Assembly: GCA_016711345.1 (NCBI GenBank)
Contig: JADJTD010000001.1
Coordinates: 372,001 to 436,000, forward strand
DNA: 64,000 nt
Source of the DNA: Chloracidobacterium sp.
Lineage (GTDB): Bacteria; Acidobacteriota; Blastocatellia; Pyrinomonadales; Pyrinomonadaceae
Direction: 5' to 3'
A model generated the notes under the pieces. That model had not been told where the DNA came from, ran no database searches, and worked only from the letters and a program-made list of their open reading frames with translations. Below are positions 25,917 to 34,675 of the stretch, in pieces. How positions within the stretch are numbered: position 1 is the first letter of the stretch; the number at the start of each line of letters is the position of its first letter. The position numbers and the translations under genes are program-made.

Positions 25917-26252
25917 AGTTCTCCTCTTGTATCGTTTCAAAACTAATAATTTCAAAAAAAACAACCTACAATGTTTTTACACGAATTACCGGGCGATGTC
26001 AATAAAACCGCACCCAAGCCGCGTAAAATAACAAAATAACGAACTTCGGGTCTACAAATGTCTAACCTGAGGTTTGATAAATATTTATAACACAGTTAAG
26101 CCGCATTTCAAATGTGGATTTCAAAAAAACGACCTGTTTGATTTAACATAGCCTAGTTAATTGGCGACTTTCGAGTAGGACTCTTGCTCCGCGGTAGATT
26201 TTTTTTCTAATCGGTCCAGTTCTATTCGTTTTTTGGGAGAGGAAAGATAGAT

Positions 26253-27287
26253 ATGAAAGCTTTTTTATTACTTGCGCTCTTTATTTTGACTATTGGCACG
26301 GCCTGTTCAAGCTCCCCTAAAGAAAAAAAGATCAGGATAGGTTTTGCGATGGACACCTTAAAAGAAGAAAGGTGGCAGCGCGACAAGAACGCATTTGAGG
26401 CACAGTGCAAAAAACTGGATGTCGATTGCCAGATAACCGTCGCTGACAATAAAGCAGACAAACAAGCGAACGATGTCGATAACCTTTTAACAAAAGGTAT
26501 AGATGTGCTTGTAATTGCACCACACGACGCTACTCAAGCAGCTTCGATGGTAGATAAAGCAAAAGCTCAGGGCGTCCCCGTCATCAGCTATGACCGGCTG
26601 ATCAATTCAGACAAGATCGACGTTTATGTTTCGCATCAGGTACCGGTTATCGGCAGAAAGATCGCCGAGTATGCTCTTCAAAAGATACCGAAGGGCAATT
26701 ATGTGATGGTTTACGGAGCCTCGACCGACAACAACGCTGTTATTATGAAGAAGGAACAGCTTGCCGTTCTTCAGGCTGCTCTCGATAACAAAGACATAAC
26801 AATAGTCGCTCAAGATTTCACGCCCGACTGGAAACCTGAACTCGCACTGAATTTCGCTGAAAACGCCCTAACGCAAAACAAAGACAACATTCAGGCATTC
26901 GTAGTCTCCAACGACGGCATGGCAGGCGGCGTGATCTCGGCGCTGGAAAAACGCGGCCTTGCGGGCAAGATTCTTGTCACAGGACAGGACGCAGGACTCG
27001 AAGCCCTGCAAAATATTGCTCAAGGACGGCAAACAATGACGGTCTACAAACCGATCATTCCGCTTGCAAATGCCGCCGTCGATGCTGCAGTCAAGCTTGC
27101 AAAAAAAGAAAAGCTCGATACAAAGCCCTTTATGAACGATGCTATCGGAAAAGAAATTCAGGCTATCCTACTCGAAGTAATGACCGTCGATAAATCAAAT
27201 CTTATGGATACAGTAATAAAGGATGGTTACGCAAAATTTGAAGACGTATATAAAAATGTTCCCGAGGCTGATAGGCCGAAGAAATGA
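26253..27287 (+). CDS. XylF-like sugar-binding lipoprotein, orphan
   Basis: The 344-residue protein has a lipobox (GTACSSS, Cys at about residue 18) and a periplasmic-binding protein type I fold resembling D-xylose-binding XylF: IRIGFAMDTLKEERWQRD, DVLVIAPHDA, PVISYDRLI, GQDAGLEALQ. It should bind a pentose or related sugar. No ABC ATPase or permease lies beside it; the next gene is a ROK sugar kinase. So it may serve a distant transporter or act in sensing. Confidence 0.85.
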   Translation: MKAFLLLALFILTIGTACSSSPKEKKIRIGFAMDTLKEERWQRDKNAFEAQCKKLDVDCQITVADNKADKQANDVDNLLTKGIDVLVIAPHDATQAASMVDKAKAQGVPVISYDRLINSDKIDVYVSHQVPVIGRKIAEYALQKIPKGNYVMVYGASTDNNAVIMKKEQLAVLQAALDNKDITIVAQDFTPDWKPELALNFAENALTQNKDNIQAFVVSNDGMAGGVISALEKRGLAGKILVTGQDAGLEALQNIAQGRQTMTVYKPIIPLANAAVDAAVKLAKKEKLDTKPFMNDAIGKEIQAILLEVMTVDKSNLMDTVIKDGYAKFEDVYKNVPEADRPKK

Positions 27288-27351
27288 TAAGAGTTGAGCT
27301 GGCAACGATAGCTGGCATTTAACAGTTATATTGCTAAATCCCATTTACTAA

Positions 27352-28311
27352 ATGACCAATGAAGTTGTTTTAGCCGTCGACCTCGGCGGAACGAATTTGC
27401 GAATGGCGACGGTCGGACATGACGGACGGATATTTTCTCACGCCAAAACCGAGACCGAAAAAGCGAACAATCCAATTACTTTGTTAACTGCGTTGTCAGA
27501 ACTCGCAGACGAATGTCGTGCATCGCTCACATCCGATCAACAGATCGTCGGCATCGGTGTTGGAGTTCCGGCAAACATAACACCTGACGGCGTGCTTCAA
27601 AATCTTCCCAATCTTCCATCTCTCGAAGGAATGAATCTCAAGGCCGATCTTTCTGCCAAATTCAACTTCCCTGTCGTTCTCGAAAACGACGCGACGGCTG
27701 CTGCTATAGGCGAAAACTGGCTTGGAGCGTCTAAAGACGTTCGCGATTCGATAATGATCACGCTCGGCACCGGCGTCGGCGGCGGCATTATTATTGATAA
27801 TAAATCACTCCGAGGCATCGACGGCACAGCCGGAAAGATCGGCCACATCTGCGTCGAACCCGACGGCCATCCATGCGGCTGCGGCAGCAACGGCTGCATC
27901 GAACAATACGCCTCGGCCACCGCGATCGTGCGGCTGGCAACCGAAGCCGGCCTCGATGTTTCAACATCACTCGACGTCTATGAACTCGCGACCGGATCGG
28001 ACATTCCGCATTCCGAACTCCGCATTCCGCATTCTGCTGAGACCGCTCAAGCTGTTTTCAACAAAATGGGACGCTATCTCGGCATCACGCTCGGCGGCCT
28101 TGTAAACACATTAAATCCCGAAATGATCGTCATCGGCGGCGGCGCTGCGGCTGCCTGGGATGCTTTCATCGATCCTCTCACTGCTGAACTGCACTACCGA
28201 GCCTTCAACGAACCCGCCGACCGCGTCCAAATCGTCCAAGGCACCCTCGGCGACAACGCAGGCATCCTCGGTGTTGCTCGGCTAGGGTTTAGCAAGACCG
28301 AGAAAACATAG
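27352..28311 (+). CDS. ROK-family sugar kinase (glucokinase-like)
   Basis: The 319-residue protein has the ATP motif VDLGGTN, the substrate block VLENDATAAAIGE with catalytic Asp, LGTGVGGGIII, and the ROK zinc site H165, C175, C177, C182 (CxCGSNGC). It should phosphorylate glucose or a related hexose. Residues about 218-228 (PHSELRIPHS) come from an oligomer repeat at 28003-28034 inserted in frame. A truncated relative of its own 3' end lies at 28985-29155, beyond the toxin-antitoxin pair. Confidence 0.9.
   Translation: MTNEVVLAVDLGGTNLRMATVGHDGRIFSHAKTETEKANNPITLLTALSELADECRASLTSDQQIVGIGVGVPANITPDGVLQNLPNLPSLEGMNLKADLSAKFNFPVVLENDATAAAIGENWLGASKDVRDSIMITLGTGVGGGIIIDNKSLRGIDGTAGKIGHICVEPDGHPCGCGSNGCIEQYASATAIVRLATEAGLDVSTSLDVYELATGSDIPHSELRIPHSAETAQAVFNKMGRYLGITLGGLVNTLNPEMIVIGGGAAAAWDAFIDPLTAELHYRAFNEPADRVQIVQGTLGDNAGILGVARLGFSKTEKT
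28003..28034. repeat. ATTCCGC oligomer repeat inside the ROK kinase gene
   Basis: The run is built from repeats of ATTCCGC / ACTCCGC (ATTCCGCATTCCGAACTCCG, then two more). It is read through in frame and adds PHSELRIPHS between the domains of the kinase. Confidence 0.55.
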
Positions 28312-28358
28312 ATTTAAATCTTTTATTGCTGTAACATTTAAGATCTGATAGTCAACAC

Positions 28359-28646
28359 ATGAACTCTGGAATACTTCAAGAAAAGCGAACGGAAATACTA
28401 AAAATAGCTAAGAGTCACGGCGCGTTTAACGTTCGTGTTTTTGGGTCTTTTTCTCGAGGAGATGCCGACGAAAACAGCGATTTCGATATTTTAGTGGATC
28501 TTGAAAAAGGACGAAGCTTAATTGATATGGGCGGGCTTTTGATGGAACTCCAACGGCTGCTCGGTCGGCCCGTAGATGTCGTTACGGAACGCGGCCTGCG
28601 TCCTCGCATCCGCGAGCGCATACTACGCGACGCTCGATCAATATGA
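28359..28646 (+). CDS. mntA: MntA-type nucleotidyltransferase antitoxin
   Basis: The 95-residue protein is a minimal nucleotidyltransferase with the motif GSFSRGDADENSDFDILVD (G29, S30, metal-binding D41 and D43) and the third acidic residue at D73 (RPVDVVTE). In the known MntA/HepT pairs this protein adds AMP to the HepT toxin and silences it. The gene overlaps hepT by four bases (ATGA), the usual arrangement. Confidence 0.88.
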   Translation: MNSGILQEKRTEILKIAKSHGAFNVRVFGSFSRGDADENSDFDILVDLEKGRSLIDMGGLLMELQRLLGRPVDVVTERGLRPRIRERILRDARSI

Positions 28647-28975
28647 GAGATGATAAAGAGCGTCTTCGCGACATTCTCGAAGCTATCGAACGCATAGAAA
28701 AATACACTGCTCAAGGTCGCTCGGTGTTTGATGAAGATGAACTTATACAGACATGGGTTTTGCATCACCTGCAGATCATTGGCGAAGCCGTCAGATGGTT
28801 ATCCGCAGATACAACAACTACTGCACACGAAATAGAATGGGAAAAAATTGTAGGCATGAGGAACATCCTCGTTCATAACTATTTTGGCATCGATACAGAG
28901 ATCGTCTGGGCCGTTGTCGAAAACGATCTACTAAATCTGAAAACGAGGATCAGAGCATTTCTTGAGAACAATTGA
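28643..28975 (+). CDS. hepT: HepT-type HEPN ribonuclease toxin
   Basis: The 110-residue all-helical protein has the HEPN catalytic motif R73-N74-x3-H78 with Y80 (RNILVHNY), the tyrosine being the AMP acceptor in studied HepT proteins. It should be an RNase toxin held in check by MntA. Its stop codon abuts the ROK-like remnant that follows, so the pair sits exactly at the edge of a broken ROK copy. Confidence 0.88.
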   Translation: MRDDKERLRDILEAIERIEKYTAQGRSVFDEDELIQTWVLHHLQIIGEAVRWLSADTTTTAHEIEWEKIVGMRNILVHNYFGIDTEIVWAVVENDLLNLKTRIRAFLENN

Positions 28976-29155
28976 TTGTCATCTGCGGTGGAGATTGAAA
29001 CCGCATGGGACACCTTCATTGAACCGCTAACCACCGAACTCCGCTGCCGTGCCTTCAACGAACCCGCCGACCGCGTACAAATAGTCCGCAGCAAACTAGA
29101 AGACAATGCAGGCATCCTCGGCGTCGCTCATTCGGTTTTCTCTCCAGATCTATAA
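28975..29155 (+). pseudogene. 3' remnant of a second ROK kinase gene
   Basis: Translating 28985-29155 gives 56 residues beginning AVEIETAWDTFIEPLTTELR and containing RAFNEPADRVQIV and EDNAGILGV. These align with the last part of the intact ROK kinase at 27352 (AWDAFIDPLTAELHYRAFNEPADRVQIV). Homology begins at 28975 (ATTGTCATC, as in the intact gene) with one base out of frame near 28995, and ends at its own stop (29153-29155). No start or ribosome site exists. Confidence 0.85.
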
Positions 29156-29723
29156 ACGCCTCCGCCACGGCCTTGCCTTGAGCCCGAGTAGCGGGCGACA
29201 GCACCCGCTACGCGGACGTAAGACATGAACGCACCGCATTCGTAAATTGAGCCGGAGTTAAGGCCGCATCGCTCCTTTTTCCCTAAAAGGTGCGAAATGC
29301 AGCAAACACATTCCGTGGCCGGCGGTGACTGGCGGTGGTTGTCGAGGCGGCTGTTTTGCGGGCGAGGCGGCGAAATCGACGGAGCTAGCCGGTGGTCGAC
29401 TAGTGGAAATCGCAAAAAACGACATTTTTAAAGCTCAAATTGTCTTAAATATAAAATTTTTCCGATGGCTTTTTGGGTGTCTCCGATGGCATTTTAGGGG
29501 GTCTCCGATGGCTTTTTGGGGTCGCAAGATGGCTTTTTTAGCCGTTACCAACGCCGCAAGTGGCGTAAACGACTGAATAATAGATACTTACATATTTTTT
29601 ATAGTAGAATATGCCAAATTTCCGCCGGCCCCTCCGAAACCACCTAACCCGCCTCGGTCAGCTCGATCTGAGTTCTATTAGGAGCAAAAACGCGGTGACG
29701 GTGCGATCTGTCACTCTTTACCT
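29156..29723. other. Gene-free stretch before the rimP operon
   Basis: No convincing gene is present. The stretch holds a hairpin (GTAGCGGG 29188-29195 with CCCGCTAC 29204-29211) and the second GATGGCTTTTTGG cluster. A short plus frame at 29325-29576 covers that cluster (GSPMAFW), but it lacks a ribosome site and its codon pattern looks accidental. Confidence 0.65.
29463..29542 (+). repeat. Tandem 21-22 bp repeat, locus 2 of 3 (GATGGCTTTTTGG family)
   Basis: Four units are repeated with steps of 21, 22 and 21 bases: GATGGCTTTTTGGGTGTCTC, GATGGCATTTTAGGGGGTCT, GATGGCTTTTTGGGGTCGCA and GATGGCTTTTTTAGCC. The orientation is the same as locus 1. Confidence 0.78.
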
Positions 29724-29751
29724 TTGCAATATTGGTTAATTTTGGTACTAT
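29724..29751 (+). promoter_or_regulatory. Candidate promoter of the rimP-nusA-infB operon
   Basis: TTGCAA (29724-29729) and TACTAT (29746-29751) with a 16-base spacer lie about 30 bases upstream of the leader hairpin. Both boxes are close to the sigma-70-type consensus. Confidence 0.5.
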
Positions 29752-29781
29752 GTTCTTTGCTTACAAGGGCTGGAACACGAG

Positions 29782-29810
29782 AAGTGGGTTTCGCACCCAC
29801 TTTTTTATTT
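29782..29810 (+). terminator. Leader hairpin with T-tract upstream of rimP (attenuator-like)
   Basis: The stem AAGTGGGT (29782-29789) pairs perfectly with ACCCACTT (29795-29802) around a five-base loop and runs straight into TTTTTTATTT. It lies only about 15 bases before the rimP start, inside the operon leader. Similar leader hairpins upstream of rimP-nusA are known in many bacteria and fit feedback by NusA or anti-termination. Confidence 0.75.
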
Positions 29811-29823
29811 GCCTTGAGGAAAG

Positions 29824-30306
29824 ATGGACAAGCATTTGATAACTGAATATGTCAGGAAAGTCGCCGAAAAAGCGGCGTCCGATGCCGGCATTGAACTTGT
29901 TAATGTCGAGATCGCGGGAACCAAGCGTGATGCGGTTGTTCGCATATTTATTGACAAAGAAGGCGGCGTGACAATTGACGATTGTTCGGCTATTTCGCGG
30001 GCCGTCGAAGATGTGCTCGACAGCGAGGACATTATCCCGTCGAAATACGTACTCGAGGTTTCGTCGCCCGGCATTGAACGCGAACTGTATTCGCTCAAGG
30101 ACTTTGTTAAGTTCACGGGCCACATGGCAAAGGTTAAATTGAAAACGGAGATCGACGGTCAAAAGACGTTTGTGGGAACGGTTACAACGGTTGACGGTGA
30201 CACGATCACCATCGACGATCGAACCAAGGGAAGCACGGCTTTTAGCTATTCCGACGTTAGTAAGGCAAATTTGAAGATCGACCTTGCAAAAGAATTTAGC
30301 CGTTAA
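29824..30306 (+). CDS. rimP: Ribosome maturation factor RimP
   Basis: The 160-residue protein has the two-domain RimP build: an N-terminal alpha/beta domain (GIELVNVEIAGTKRDAVVRI; VSSPGIERELYSLKDF) and a C-terminal SH3-like barrel (TGHMAKVKLKTEIDGQKTFVGTVTTVDGDTITI). It assists 30S subunit assembly. GAGGAA sits close to the ATG. First gene of the classical rimP-nusA-infB-rbfA cluster. Confidence 0.93.
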   Translation: MDKHLITEYVRKVAEKAASDAGIELVNVEIAGTKRDAVVRIFIDKEGGVTIDDCSAISRAVEDVLDSEDIIPSKYVLEVSSPGIERELYSLKDFVKFTGHMAKVKLKTEIDGQKTFVGTVTTVDGDTITIDDRTKGSTAFSYSDVSKANLKIDLAKEFSR

Positions 30307-30351
30307 CACGGCAACAGACATTATGTATAAACGATTGAGCGTAGAGAAGTT

Positions 30352-31824
30352 ATGACAGCATCAGCATTATCATCCATCGGACAGAGCATAGAAATATTGT
30401 GCACCGAACAGGGCCTTGACCGCGATATGGTCATCGAGGCAATGAAGGACGCCGTGCGCGCCGCTGCCCGCAAGCAATTTAAGGCTAAGACTGGTGACAG
30501 CGTTCAAGTCGAGTGGAATGCCGAGGAACAAGACCTCGAAGTTTCGGCGGAAAAAACTGTCGTTGAAAATGTCGAGGACCCGCTTACTGAACTTTCGCTC
30601 GTAGATGCCCAGGAAATGGCGGGTGACGAGGTCGAGATCGGAGACATGCTTTTGATCCCTCTCAATCGCGAGGACATGGGCCGCATCGCAGCCCAAACCG
30701 CAAAGCAAATACTCGTCCAAAAGGTCCGCGAAGCGATCCGCGAAAAGGTTTACGAAGAATATATCGACCGCAAGGGCGAATTAATCAACGGTATGGTCAA
30801 ACGCTTCGAACGCGGTGATATGATTGTCGATCTCGGTAACAATCTCGAAGCGATCATTCCGAAATACGAACAGTCCCGCGGCGAAATGTGGAATCAGGGC
30901 GAACGAATTCGCGTTGTGATCGTTGACGTGTCGCGTGAGCAAAAGGGACAGCAGATCAAATGCTCTCGAGCTTCATCGGAGCTGTTAAAACGGCTGTTTG
31001 AGATGGAAGTTCCTGAAATATATGACGATACCGTCGTGATCAAATCCGCCGTTCGCGAACCCGGCGACCGTGCAAAGATCGCCGTTACATCGAACGAAAA
31101 AGACGTCGATCCGGTCGGAGCCTGCGTCGGTATGAAAGGGTCGCGTGTGCAGGCGATCATCAAGGAATTACGCGGTGAAAAGATCGATATTATCGAGTGG
31201 TCGGACGAGCCTTCGGTGTTTGCGGCTAACGCGCTTTCGCCGGCAAAGGTTTCGCAGGTGCGAATTACCGACATCGACAATCGCTTGATGGAAGTCATCG
31301 TCGGCGAAGATCAATTGAGTCTTGCAATCGGTAAGAAAGGTCAGAATGTTAGGCTCGCAACGCGTCTGGTCGGCTGGGAGATCAAGATCGTCAGCGAGGA
31401 AGTGGTCAAGAAAGAAGTTGCCCGTCAAATGGGCAAACTTATGGCCTCCGGCGAAGCGGTGCCGCTTACAGCTCTGGAAGGCGTTACATCGTCTCAGGCT
31501 GAGATCCTTGCAACTAAAGGCATCAGCGATGTTGTAGCCCTTGCTGCGGTATCGGTTGACGACCTCGTCGACTATCTCGATGTTAGTCTCGACAAGGCAG
31601 AAGCTATCCGTTCGGCGGCGGCTCTGATCGTTGAGCTTCGGAACACAGAGACCGAAGAGGGCAGTGAAACTGAAGCTGTTGAGGGGTCAAGTGAAAATAC
31701 TGATGAAGCTCCGGACGAAAGTTCATCAGAGGAAACCTCCTCAAACATTGAGGAAGAAATCGAAGGTCCGGAAACTGTCATAGAACCGGAATCCGAAACG
31801 GACAATGCTGAAGAAAAGCCATAA
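30352..31824 (+). CDS. nusA: Transcription termination/antitermination factor NusA
   Basis: The 490-residue protein has the N-terminal RNA-polymerase domain, an S1 domain (about 137-205, GMVKRFERGDMIVDLGNNLEAIIP) and two KH domains (about 230-345, DPVGACVGMKGSRVQAI and LSLAIGKKGQNVRLAT). A helix-hairpin-helix-like part (about 370-425) follows. The last 60 residues are a strongly acidic Glu/Ser tail, an extension some phyla have. It controls pausing and termination and couples to translation genes downstream. Confidence 0.95.
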   Translation: MTASALSSIGQSIEILCTEQGLDRDMVIEAMKDAVRAAARKQFKAKTGDSVQVEWNAEEQDLEVSAEKTVVENVEDPLTELSLVDAQEMAGDEVEIGDMLLIPLNREDMGRIAAQTAKQILVQKVREAIREKVYEEYIDRKGELINGMVKRFERGDMIVDLGNNLEAIIPKYEQSRGEMWNQGERIRVVIVDVSREQKGQQIKCSRASSELLKRLFEMEVPEIYDDTVVIKSAVREPGDRAKIAVTSNEKDVDPVGACVGMKGSRVQAIIKELRGEKIDIIEWSDEPSVFAANALSPAKVSQVRITDIDNRLMEVIVGEDQLSLAIGKKGQNVRLATRLVGWEIKIVSEEVVKKEVARQMGKLMASGEAVPLTALEGVTSSQAEILATKGISDVVALAAVSVDDLVDYLDVSLDKAEAIRSAAALIVELRNTETEEGSETEAVEGSSENTDEAPDESSSEETSSNIEEEIEGPETVIEPESETDNAEEKP

Positions 31825-31866
31825 TTTACTTTTTCTACAGCCCGACAAAGTTAGAATTGATTAAAT

Positions 31867-34599
31867 ATGCCGACTGGTAAGAGCATCCGAATTTACGATC
31901 TCGCACGCGAAGTCAAACAAGACACAAAGCGCGTGATGGAAGATGTGCGCCGCGAAGGAGCTGATGTCAGCGTCGCGTCCAATTCTGTGAGCCACGAGAT
32001 CGCTGAGAAGGTTCGCAATAAATACTTCCCAAAGACCGAGACCGCACCGAAACGTGCCATCAAGGTCATCAAAAAGTCGGCGGCAATTGAAGAGCCTGCA
32101 GCAGAGGAAGTCGAGACTCCTGTCGTCGAGGAGATCGCCGAGCCTAAGCCAAAATCCAAATCGGCAGTTGTCGAACAAGCACCGGCCGAGCCTGAAGAAG
32201 AAACGGCCGTAGCTCCGCAAGTCAGAAAGCTTACTAAGAAAGCGGCAGCCAAAACGGTTGAAGTTGAAGTTGATGCTGAGATTGAGGTTGAGGCAGAACC
32301 GGAAAAGACGACGACCGTTAAACGTCTTACAAAATCTAAGGCCAAGATAGTAGAGGCCGAGGAGATCATATCCGAGGCATCAGAAGAAACAACGCCTGAA
32401 AGCACGCCTGATGCTGTTAAGGCTCCTGCCGCAAGCCCGACAGGCACAACGGTCAAGCGGTTAACTCTCAGCCCTGACGCCCTTAAACAAGGCATCAAAC
32501 CTGGTGACAAGCTTGTCAGCGATGCTCCGACCAAAACCGGAAGCCTTGTAAGTGAAAGGCCGCGTGGCGGAGACGATCGCGGTCGTCGGCCCGAATTTCG
32601 CGGAACGCCGGGCGAAACTGCCGCACCTCAGATGACCTACACGCCTCCGGCAGACAATCGCCGCAGGCCTGGCCGTTCTGGCGGCAGGAAAGGCAAAGAT
32701 GATAAGGGCGGCAAATGGGCAGAACGCGATCTAGACGCTCCGCAAAAGCGATCTATCGAAGAACGCGTGATGGATCAGGTCGGTGCGGTCGATCTCGACA
32801 ATAAGAAAACTGCTCGCCTCACAGAAGGAGCGACCGTTCGCGAATTTGCCGAGGCACTAGGCATTACACCGCGTGACATCGTTCAGCTTCTAATCAAACG
32901 AGGCGTATTTGCAACACTCAATCAACCTATCGGCGAAAAAATGGCGACCGAGTTGGGCCTTGATTTTGGATATGCTGTGAGTTTTGTTCCTTTCGAGGAA
33001 ATGGTTATCGAGCAGGAATTCGAGGAATTGATCGCCGCCGATGCCGACGATATTGAACTTCCCCGTGCTCCGGTCGTCACTGTCATGGGACACGTCGATC
33101 ACGGAAAAACATCGCTGCTCGACGCTATTCGTTCTGAAAACGTTGCCGAGGGCGAAGCAGGTGGAATTACACAACACATCGGAGCTTACAGTGTGAACGT
33201 GCCAAACCCGGATGCTCCCGGTGAGGAACGCCGCGTCGTGTTTCTCGACACGCCTGGTCACGAAGCTTTTACCATGATGCGTGCTCGCGGTGCGAAAGCG
33301 ACCGACATCGTTATTTTGGTTGTAGCTGCGGATGACGGCGTGATGCCGCAGACGATCGAAGCAGTCGAACATTCAAAAGCTGCCGGCGTTCCGATCATTG
33401 TCGCGATCAATAAAATAGATAAGCCGGACGCGAATCCGGATAAGGTCAAACAAGGACTCGCCGGACTTGGCCTGCAGCCGGTCGATTGGGGCGGTGATAC
33501 AGAAATGGTCGCAGTCTCTGCCAAAAAGCACGAAAATCTCAAGACGCTGCTCGACACCGTTCTGCTTCAAGCCGATATTCTTGAATTGAAAGCGAGCCCT
33601 ACACGTCGAGCTTCCGGTGTTGTGCTCGAAGCGAAATTGGACAAGGGCCGCGGAGCCGTTGCGACCGCTCTTGTGCAGCAAGGAACACTGCGTGTTGGCG
33701 ATCCTTTTATTGTTGGTCAGTTTTCAGGTAAGGTTCGTGCAATGTTCTCTGATCGCGGCGAGGCAGTGACCGAAGCCGCTCCGGCGACGCCGGTCGAGAT
33801 TCTCGGCCTACAAGGTGTTCCGCAGGCTGGCGATACGTTCCAGGTTGTATCCGATGTCGAACGTGCTCAAACTATCGCCGGACAGCGACAGATGCACGCA
33901 CGTCAGAGTGCGATGCTCAAGACCACAAAACGCGGTATCGAATCGCTCGGACAGGTCGAGATCAAAGAGCTTTTGGTCATTCTCAAGGCCGATGTGCAAG
34001 GTTCAGTCGAAGTTCTCAAGGGAACGCTAGAAAAACTGTCGACGGAGAAGGTAAAGGTTCGCGTTATTCGTGCGGGTGTCGGTGCGATTGCAGAATCGGA
34101 CGTTTTGCTAGCTTCGGCTACACAGGCTGACGATGCATCGACTGCGGTCGTTATCATCGGATTCAATGTTCGCCCCGAAGCACGGGTTGCTGATATTGCA
34201 AGACACGAAGACGTCGATATTCGGTTGCATTCGATCATTTACAAAGTCGAAGAAGAGATCAAGGCCGCGATGATCGGAATGCTCGACGCCATCGAGAAAG
34301 AAACTATCCTTGGCAAGGCCGTCGTTCAGGAAACGTTCAAAGTCTCGAAGATCGGAACCATTGCGGGTTGCCGCGTAATCGACGGCTTGCTCCGCCGACA
34401 GGCAAAAGCAAGGTTGATCCGCGATTCTGTCGTTGTTTGGGAAGGCGACATCGCCACGCTCAAACGATTTAAGGATGACGTGAACGAGGTCAAGAATGGT
34501 TTCGAATGCGGTATCAGCCTCGTCAATTTCAACGACATCAAAGTCGAAGACGAGATCGAGGCATTTGTGATAGAAAAGTTCGCAGCTACTGAGCTTTGA
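31867..34599 (+). CDS. infB: Translation initiation factor IF-2
   Basis: The 910-residue GTPase has a short IF2_N domain, a long Ala/Glu/Lys-rich low-complexity region (about 70-290), a second IF2_N (about 315-370) and the G domain with GHVDHGKTSLLD (about 406-417), DTPGHE (about 460) and NKID (about 514). Domains II, IF-2 core and C-terminal fMet-tRNA-binding barrel complete it. It brings initiator tRNA to the 30S subunit. Its stop is followed by an inverted heptamer element before rbfA. Confidence 0.96.
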   Translation: MPTGKSIRIYDLAREVKQDTKRVMEDVRREGADVSVASNSVSHEIAEKVRNKYFPKTETAPKRAIKVIKKSAAIEEPAAEEVETPVVEEIAEPKPKSKSAVVEQAPAEPEEETAVAPQVRKLTKKAAAKTVEVEVDAEIEVEAEPEKTTTVKRLTKSKAKIVEAEEIISEASEETTPESTPDAVKAPAASPTGTTVKRLTLSPDALKQGIKPGDKLVSDAPTKTGSLVSERPRGGDDRGRRPEFRGTPGETAAPQMTYTPPADNRRRPGRSGGRKGKDDKGGKWAERDLDAPQKRSIEERVMDQVGAVDLDNKKTARLTEGATVREFAEALGITPRDIVQLLIKRGVFATLNQPIGEKMATELGLDFGYAVSFVPFEEMVIEQEFEELIAADADDIELPRAPVVTVMGHVDHGKTSLLDAIRSENVAEGEAGGITQHIGAYSVNVPNPDAPGEERRVVFLDTPGHEAFTMMRARGAKATDIVILVVAADDGVMPQTIEAVEHSKAAGVPIIVAINKIDKPDANPDKVKQGLAGLGLQPVDWGGDTEMVAVSAKKHENLKTLLDTVLLQADILELKASPTRRASGVVLEAKLDKGRGAVATALVQQGTLRVGDPFIVGQFSGKVRAMFSDRGEAVTEAAPATPVEILGLQGVPQAGDTFQVVSDVERAQTIAGQRQMHARQSAMLKTTKRGIESLGQVEIKELLVILKADVQGSVEVLKGTLEKLSTEKVKVRVIRAGVGAIAESDVLLASATQADDASTAVVIIGFNVRPEARVADIARHEDVDIRLHSIIYKVEEEIKAAMIGMLDAIEKETILGKAVVQETFKVSKIGTIAGCRVIDGLLRRQAKARLIRDSVVVWEGDIATLKRFKDDVNEVKNGFECGISLVNFNDIKVEDEIEAFVIEKFAATEL

Positions 34600-34602
34600 T
34601 AA

Positions 34603-34675
34603 TGGAAAACTGAAAATGGAAAGTGGAAAGTGTTTTTGATCTTACGTTTTCCATTTTCCATTTTCCACTTTGTGT
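34603..34675. repeat. Heptamer-built inverted repeat between infB and rbfA
   Basis: The left arm repeats TGGAAAA/TGGAAAG-like words (34603-34631) and the right arm is their near complement (34645-34672), built from TTTTCCA words. It would fold into a long hairpin in the operon mRNA, right at the rbfA start. Confidence 0.72.

Noticed and set aside
29325..29576. 83-codon frame with WLFG/PMAFW repeats as a possible small protein
   Set aside because: No ribosome site; the sequence is the intergenic 21-22 bp repeat, and other clusters are in different frames or strands.
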